Assembly (NCBI GenBank): GCA_025999315.1
Contig: BNXD01000034.1
Coordinates: 1 to 16,326 of the forward strand
Origin: Bacteroidia bacterium
GTDB lineage: Bacteria; Bacteroidota; Bacteroidia; Bacteroidales; Rikenellaceae
Direction of reading: 5' to 3'
DNA length: 16,326 nucleotides
Shown piece after piece: positions 12,909-16,326 of the stretch; position 1 is the stretch's first letter, and each line of letters opens with the position of its first letter. The translations under genes and the position numbers were made by a program. The notes beneath the pieces are model-generated. The model was not told where the DNA came from and made no database searches. It saw nothing but the letters and a program-made list of their open reading frames with translations.

Positions 12909-13148
12909 ATGACAACGATGATAACAACAGACTATAAATCCATCCCGATCATGCCCCTCGAAGATTTTATCAATGAACATCTGTGTCCTGCGGGCGTAGT
13001 TACCCGCTGGGACGCGGAGCAGATCGCACTGGCTGTCCGGCTTGGCGACAAGGCCCGGCTGCGGGCGGTGTTGGAGCGACTGTGCATTGCCGCGGGAGTG
13101 ACCTTGCCGCAGAAGGTCGAGGAACTTAATGTTAAACCGAACGATTAA
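12909..13148 (+). CDS. Small hypothetical protein
   Basis: The 79-residue protein reads MPLEDFINEHLCPAGVVTRW followed by a helical, Ala/Leu/Arg-rich stretch (DKARLRAVLERLCIAAGVTL) and a polar tail. I see no signal peptide, membrane segment or known motif. An ATG at 12918 is an alternative start. It lies in the plus-strand series of small genes and has similar GC-rich codon use. The 12786-12908 gap holds only very short frames. Confidence 0.6.
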   Translation: MTTMITTDYKSIPIMPLEDFINEHLCPAGVVTRWDAEQIALAVRLGDKARLRAVLERLCIAAGVTLPQKVEELNVKPND

Positions 13149-13320
13149 TATTTACCGACATGACAATGACCTGTTACCGCGAGCTGACAGATGAGAAACG
13201 CAGTAATCCAAATCAAACATCAAACAATCAAATCCATGTGTAGAGACGACAACCTTATCGGCCAAATAACCACTCACAGAACTGCTCATCCAAGTCAATC
13301 AAACTACAAAAACCACAACC

Positions 13321-13491
13321 ATGTGTAACGAAGAAGAGCTTTCCGGCAAGACAGCCACGCTGAACACCCCATGGCGCGGCTATACCCGTATCCGGCTCAT
13401 CAAGAAGAACGGCTACCGCTGGCTGGTCGAGATATGCGGCTCGGGAGCACAACTCGAAGTCTGCCAGGACGAGCTTGTGATCGAGTTATAA
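13321..13491 (+). CDS. Small hypothetical protein (56 residues)
   Basis: The frame begins MCNEEELSGKTATLNTPWRG and continues YTRIRLIKKNGYRWLVEICG to a hydrophobic end (QDELVIEL). The alternating pattern suggests a small beta-rich domain. Codon use is GC-rich and regular, as in the neighbouring genes. A 30-codon frame at 13236 (MCRDDNLIGQITTHRT) begins in a similar way and ends just before this ATG, perhaps a decayed duplicate of its N-terminus. Function unknown. Confidence 0.6.
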   Translation: MCNEEELSGKTATLNTPWRGYTRIRLIKKNGYRWLVEICGSGAQLEVCQDELVIEL

Positions 13492-13494
13492 GTT

Positions 13495-13599
13495 ATTAAT
13501 CATGAGTTATGAGTTTGTTTGCTGTGTGTATTGACTGTTAACTGATTATAATTCACAACAGAATAACTCATAACAGACAACTCATAATTCATAACTAAT
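13495..13599. repeat. Inverted repeat, 21-base arms
   Basis: ATTAATCATGAGTTATGAG (13495 onward) pairs with 13579-13599 at 18 of 21 positions, with a loop of about 63 bases that itself contains AACTCATAAC. It fills the gap between two small genes and could be a weak terminator or a spacer repeat. The next gene starts 12 bases later. Confidence 0.55.
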
Positions 13600-13610
13600 T
13601 CTTACATGTC

Positions 13611-13919
13611 ATGAGACACGTAGTAGGATCGCGCATGGTAGCTCACCTGTGGGCGCACCGGCTGCAGGATAGCGCAAGAAACTCCGGCGGCACGTTTTAC
13701 TTCGAGGGAGAGAGTATCTACTCCTACGGATCGCACTTCCGTTGCGGCCGCATAGAGACCGGACGTAACGGACGGCGGGCCTATATCCTCAATCCCGGAA
13801 CCCGCTCGATCTCCACCGCCAGCCATATGAAGACGGTCATGGCGGCCATTCCCTGCGGAGCGACGGTGTTCTTTACCGTCACCTTAGATTTGTCCCCAAC
13901 AACAGGGATGTCCGGATGA
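13611..13919 (+). CDS. Conserved mobile-element protein with GTFYFEG..YSYGSHF motif
   Basis: The 102-residue protein contains VAHLWAHRLQDSARNSGGTF, then YFEGESIYSYGSHFRCGRIE and a C-terminal TRSISTASHMKTV. I recognise this arrangement (VAHxW, then ARNxxGxxFYF.G..IYSYGSHF) from small proteins in Bacteroides conjugative elements and phages, where the function is not established to my knowledge. Its stop overlaps the next ATG by four bases (ATGA at 13916), so it is the first gene of a translationally coupled set. The last 15 or so residues (TLDLSPTTGMSG) look less conserved. Confidence 0.7.
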   Translation: MRHVVGSRMVAHLWAHRLQDSARNSGGTFYFEGESIYSYGSHFRCGRIETGRNGRRAYILNPGTRSISTASHMKTVMAAIPCGATVFFTVTLDLSPTTGMSG

Positions 13920-14218
13920 CCGACGGACGCCTGAGCGAACGCTCCCACAAGCAGGCCGTGAACTATATCGTCGACGAACTGACGGCCATCAACGGGAACA
14001 TCCGCCGCATGAAGCGGGCCCGTGGCAACAGCTATATGGAGGAGGTGAAGCGGTCGCTGCACTCCATCGCCCTGTGGATAGACTTCTATGGCCTCGACAG
14101 CCGCATGGAGTCCATCGAGGGTAAGTGGCTGCCCCCGGCCCTCGACCGTCTGCTGAGCGTCGACGGTGCCGATATGGCGCGCTGGTGGAACCTCTCGGAT
14201 ACCGTGGGGAGACGATGA
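13916..14218 (+). CDS. Small hypothetical protein, helical
   Basis: This 100-residue protein is mostly helical by eye and rich in Arg and Glu (MTDGRLSERSHKQAVNYIVD, RRMKRARGNSYMEEVKRSLH). It has a Trp-containing C-terminal half (LWIDFYGLDSRMESIEGKWL). There is no signal peptide or membrane segment. It overlaps both neighbours by ATGA junctions (13916 and 14215), so it is co-translated with them. Function unknown. Confidence 0.65.
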   Translation: MTDGRLSERSHKQAVNYIVDELTAINGNIRRMKRARGNSYMEEVKRSLHSIALWIDFYGLDSRMESIEGKWLPPALDRLLSVDGADMARWWNLSDTVGRR

Positions 14219-14809
14219 CCGTTCGGAGCTGCAGCCCCTGCTCCGGCTTATAGTGGATTCGGGGCTTGTGCGGCTCCCGGCGACGGAAGAGTTCGGACAG
14301 CGGGTCGCGGAGCTCTGCCGCATATGGAGCGACGAGGACGGCATTATGGAGAGGTTGCGGGAGAAGTCGGCCCGCATACAGGCGGCAAGGGCCAACGAGC
14401 GCAGGCGGCAGCTGCGCCGGAAGCGGGAGCGGATAGCCCGGTGGCGGGCGGGCGACCCCGCCGTCACCTGGCTCGAACTTCCGCAGGGTTGGATTACAAC
14501 GCCATTCTGCGCGTCAGGGAGGGGGGGGCGCAGGGAGACCTCTCTCGACATAAGGGTCGAAGCACAGGAGGCTCTGCGGCTATGGCGGCTGGTCGAGCGC
14601 GTTCATGCCGACCCGTCGCTGTTCCGTCATGAGACCGTTCACGACTGTTTTGGCAACCGATGGTCGGTGCCTCATGGGAGGACGGTATCCTCACCGCAGG
14701 TTGCCACCGGATACGCTACGACGAGATGGCGCGGGCGGCAAGAGAGCTAGAGCGTGGCGGCGACGCTGTTAGCTGCTTAAAACCCGACAAACAATCCGAA
14801 ACGTTATGA
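14215..14809 (+). pseudogene. Coupled small gene broken by several frameshifts
   Basis: An ATG at 14215 overlaps the previous stop (ATGA) and a TGA at 14807 overlaps the next ATG, so one gene of about 198 codons is expected here, yet the ATG frame ends after 12 codons. Coding-like sequence passes through successive frames: RSELQPLLRLIVDSGL through an Arg-rich helix (RRRQLRRKRERIARW), then LDYNAILRVREGG in another frame, then TSLDIRVEAQEALRLWRLVE, and finally WEDGILTAGCHRIRYDEMAR in the last frame. The shifts fall near 14220, 14485, 14523 (a run of eight G) and 14671. It is either a decayed gene or one damaged by sequencing indels. Function unknown. Confidence 0.7.
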
Positions 14810-15075
14810 CAAAGGTGGTATTTCGCAAATGGAGAGACGGCGGCCAGGTCGTCGCGCTCTTCCCCGAAGAGGTCTGGAGCAGGAGCGACCACATAGCCTC
14901 CTGCATGCACGTCGGTCAGCACGGCGGGGCCGATTGCGACCATGTGGTCGCCCGAGCACTCCCCGCACGCGAACCGGAATACGCAGCTATGCTATGCGAT
15001 CTAATAAGCATCGGCTACGACGACCTGCGCGTAATGAAAAGATGCGGGCCGAAGCTCAAAAAACCGCAGGGATAA
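14806..15075 (+). CDS. Conserved mobile-element protein with MHVGQHGGAD motif
   Basis: The 89-residue protein reads MTKVVFRKWRDGGQVVALFP, then SCMHVGQHGGADCDHVVARA and a C-terminal ISIGYDDLRVMKR. The pattern VxFRK..DG..xALFP followed by MHVGQHG.AD is familiar from many small proteins of Bacteroidales conjugative elements and phages; I know of no assigned function. Its ATG overlaps the stop of the frameshifted gene before it, so it ends the coupled set. It converges with the HigBA pair, whose antitoxin gene ends 38 bases further on. Confidence 0.75.
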   Translation: MTKVVFRKWRDGGQVVALFPEEVWSRSDHIASCMHVGQHGGADCDHVVARALPAREPEYAAMLCDLISIGYDDLRVMKRCGPKLKKPQG

Positions 15076-15113
15076 ACGCCGTAACCCGGTCTGATTTACA
15101 GCTACGGTGGACG

Positions 15114-15425
15114 CTACAACGCTGCGCAGACCTTGCGGATGGCGTCCAGACGGCGGACGACGCTCTTGTCTCTGCCTGCGGTCTGCAGGTTGTAGTCGGC
15201 CTGAATATTGTTCCAGATATAGGCCTCGATACCCAGCGCCGCTTCGAGCATCAGGGCCAGCTGGGCCGACACCGGACGGTGCCCGTTGACAATGCCGTTG
15301 AGCATGGTGTGCGGAATACCGAGCAGCTCGGCAAACCACCGCTGCGTGATATGCCGGGCTTGCAGCTCGTCCTTGAGTATCTCCCCCGGGTGGATGGCCG
15401 CCGAGGGTTGCGTCGTGCCGTTCAT
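15114..15425 (-). CDS. higA: HigA-type antitoxin (XRE-family regulator)
   Basis: The 103-residue protein has the HigA start IHPGEILKDELQARHITQRW and a helix-turn-helix of the XRE type (about residues 26-66: FAELLGIPHTMLNGIVNG, RPVSAQLALMLEAALGIEAY) followed by WNNIQADYNL, as in many addiction-module antidotes. It would neutralise the HigB ribonuclease by direct binding and repress the shared promoter. It lies 6 bases after higB, the toxin-first order typical of HigBA systems. The pair can stabilise a mobile element or act in stress; which applies here cannot be told. Confidence 0.88.
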   Translation of the reverse strand: MNGTTQPSAAIHPGEILKDELQARHITQRWFAELLGIPHTMLNGIVNGHRPVSAQLALMLEAALGIEAYIWNNIQADYNLQTAGRDKSVVRRLDAIRKVCAAL

Positions 15426-15431
15426 AATGCT

Positions 15432-15755
15432 CTATCTGTAATGGTTCGTAATATCGGTCAATGTGCAGATCGTGACGAAAGGCTCGTCCGTCGCCTCGCC
15501 GTGCGAGATGGTGAACTCCAACCGGTACTTGTCGTCGATCCTCACCGATGACAATCCCTTCTTGTCGCCCGTGAGCGTTTCGTAACGCAGCCCGTTGAAA
15601 GGGAACAGGTCTTCGATCCGTCGCACCGTCGAGAGTATCTTGACGCACTTCTGGTAGTTGCGGACAACTGCGGGCTGGTAGCGGTGCTTGCGGTCGTTGC
15701 ACCGCCCCTGCTCGTACAGCTCGCGCAAATACTCACTGTCGTAGTTTATTACCAT
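15432..15755 (-). CDS. higB: HigB/RelE-type toxin
   Basis: The 107-residue protein has the HigB pattern: YDSEYLRELYEQGRC at the start, a helix with YQPAVVRNYQKCVKIL, then IEDLFPFNGLRYETLTGDKK, the strand SVRIDDKYRLEFTIS, and a C-terminal TICTLTDITNHYR that matches the usual end of the family. Such toxins are mRNA interferases that cut transcripts on the ribosome; conserved basic and aromatic residues (R in DKYRLEF, HYR at the end) are present, so it may be active. It is the first gene of the higBA operon and uses an ATG 32 bases after a -7 box. RelE-fold relatives are the only alternative. Confidence 0.88.
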   Translation of the reverse strand: MVINYDSEYLRELYEQGRCNDRKHRYQPAVVRNYQKCVKILSTVRRIEDLFPFNGLRYETLTGDKKGLSSVRIDDKYRLEFTISHGEATDEPFVTICTLTDITNHYR

Positions 15756-15786
15756 GTGCGGCTACGTCTATCTATCCTTAATACTG

Positions 15787-15794
15787 CAAATATA
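15787..15794 (-). promoter_or_regulatory. -7 promoter box for higBA
   Basis: On the minus strand this is TATATTTG, a match to TAnnTTTG, ending 32 bases before the higB ATG. A TTTG at the standard -33 spacing is not seen. Confidence 0.5.
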
Positions 15795-15945
15795 ACTGTT
15801 TTTAGGCAAATGTTCACTCGAAAAGTAAATATTTTTCGTATGGCTGCGAAAATGAGGGACAATGACGACCTGCGCCGACCTGCCGGTTGTTGCGGGAATA
15901 TGGATGCGGCGGTTGTGTCCAGGCGGAGGAGATTCCTGCCTTCGG

Positions 15946-16191
15946 TGTCCGGCGTTCCCGTTCGTGCAGGCAAAGGTATTCCGTGCCCCGACCACCCCTT
16001 GCAAGACCTGAGGCCGCAGGCGGCCTCGCAGGTTGGGGCGGAAATCTCCACGCCTCGCCCGCCGTAGCGCCTGCGCTTCGCTCCGACGCTGCGGGCTTCG
16101 GGTAGTATTTCCGCCCCAAGTCTTGCATACGGTCGTGCCGCGACCTTTGCCTGCCTGCACGAACGGGAACACCGGCCCCGGAAGCCGGACA
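15946..16191. repeat. GC-rich imperfect palindromic element
   Basis: The element begins with TGTCCGG and ends with CCGGACA. GTTCCCGTTCGTGCAGGC (15954-15971) is repeated in inverted form at 16153-16170 with 18 of 18 matches, and GGGGCGGAAAT (16035-16045) pairs with 16107-16117. Between these lie further related arm sequences (TTGCAAGACCTG and CAAGTCTTGCA), plus an extra self-complementary insert (GAGGCCGCAGGCGGCCTC) in the left arm. No gene with coding character is seen in 15795-16198. The right end lies 7 bases from the IS boundary. Confidence 0.7.
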
Positions 16192-16198
16192 TGTGGAA

Positions 16199-16324
16199 TT
16201 TATATAAATTATATTATTAAATTACCCAAATAAGTTATATCTTTGTAGTCTCACTGATTAAACAGAAAGACAATGGGACGTAAGGTAAAACAACTAAAGA
16301 ATTACACTACCGAACAGGTAGAGG
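16199..16324 (+). repeat. Right copy of terminal inverted repeat (insertion-sequence end)
   Basis: This is the exact reverse complement of 1-126. It contains TATCTTTG (16238-16245), a Bacteroidetes -7 box, and the start of the outward gene at 16273. The AT-rich inner tip reads TTTATATAAATTATATTATT. The two final bases of the window (16325-16326) fall outside the left copy only because the window begins two bases short there. Confidence 0.85.
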
Positions 16325-16326
16325 CG
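16273..16326 (+). CDS. Partial gene, probable transposase N-terminus (right IS copy)
   Basis: The ATG at 16273 opens MGRKVKQLKNYTTEQVEA, which runs off the window. It is identical to the partial gene at 1-52 and oriented away from the cargo. The -7 box at 16238-16245 is properly placed to express it. The transposase assignment rests on the two-copy inverted arrangement and on a loose likeness to IS630-type N-termini, so the family is uncertain. Confidence 0.5.
   Translation, partial: MGRKVKQLKNYTTEQVEA

Noticed and set aside
13160..13243. 27-codon frame beginning MTMTCYRELTDEKRS
   Set aside because: The start looks plausible, but the Asn/Gln-rich end is low complexity and the frame is too short to support.
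13602..14551. Minus-strand frames opposite the coupled small genes
   Set aside because: The ATGA couplings and recognised motifs are on the plus strand.

Overview
The window looks like an accessory region of a Bacteroidales genome. I lean towards an Alistipes-like gut species, but only from general appearance. The signs are the promoter elements, which fit the Bacteroidetes pattern TTTG-N19-TAnnTTTG, the outer-membrane beta-barrel and lipoprotein types, a Bacteroides-type tyrosine recombinase remnant, and GC-rich genes mixed with clearly AT-rich blocks. There are no rRNA genes and I saw no tRNA.

Layout. The two ends are a perfect 126-bp inverted repeat (1-126 and 16199-16324). Each copy carries a promoter and the first codons of the same outward-facing gene, probably a transposase, so the window lies between two inverted copies of an insertion sequence. 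From left to right there follow: a lipoprotein with tandem GSFTMNGG-type repeats (226-1371); an MFS drug-type transporter (1714-3192, minus); a block of palindromic repeats, a MarR regulator and an SRPBCC-fold protein (3203-5436); the HlyD/EmrA and TolC partners of an efflux pump (5527-7874, minus); and an AT-rich minus-strand operon of TetR regulator, membrane protein and outer-membrane barrel (8411-10337). The right third is a decayed mobile-element region: a frameshifted integrase C-terminus (10642 onward), duplicated repeat DNA, a DUF4326 gene, a run of very small genes of the kind carried by conjugative elements and phages (12606-15075), and a HigBA toxin-antitoxin pair (15114-15755, minus).

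How the parts work together. TolC, HlyD and the MFS protein would form a three-part pump across both membranes. The MFS gene is separated from the other two by a 2.3-kb insert carrying marR, the SRPBCC gene and two repeat clusters. The TetR operon carries two nearly identical palindromes, one at its promoter and one before the membrane gene, which are good operator candidates. In the right third, translationally coupled small genes (ATGA overlaps at 13916, 14215 and 14806) form one plus-strand transcription unit; one member, 14215-14809, is broken by several apparent single-base indels.

The most unusual structure is a repeat family seen three times (3203-3912, 4474-4887, 11481-11905). In each, inner palindromes built on CACCCTGAGCGAAGTCGAAG are enclosed by related terminal inverted repeats (core ATGCGAATTAA..GTTGAAACT). 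I found no convincing new multi-gene system; the leads I would follow are this repeat family, the TetR operon with its operators, and the small-gene operon.
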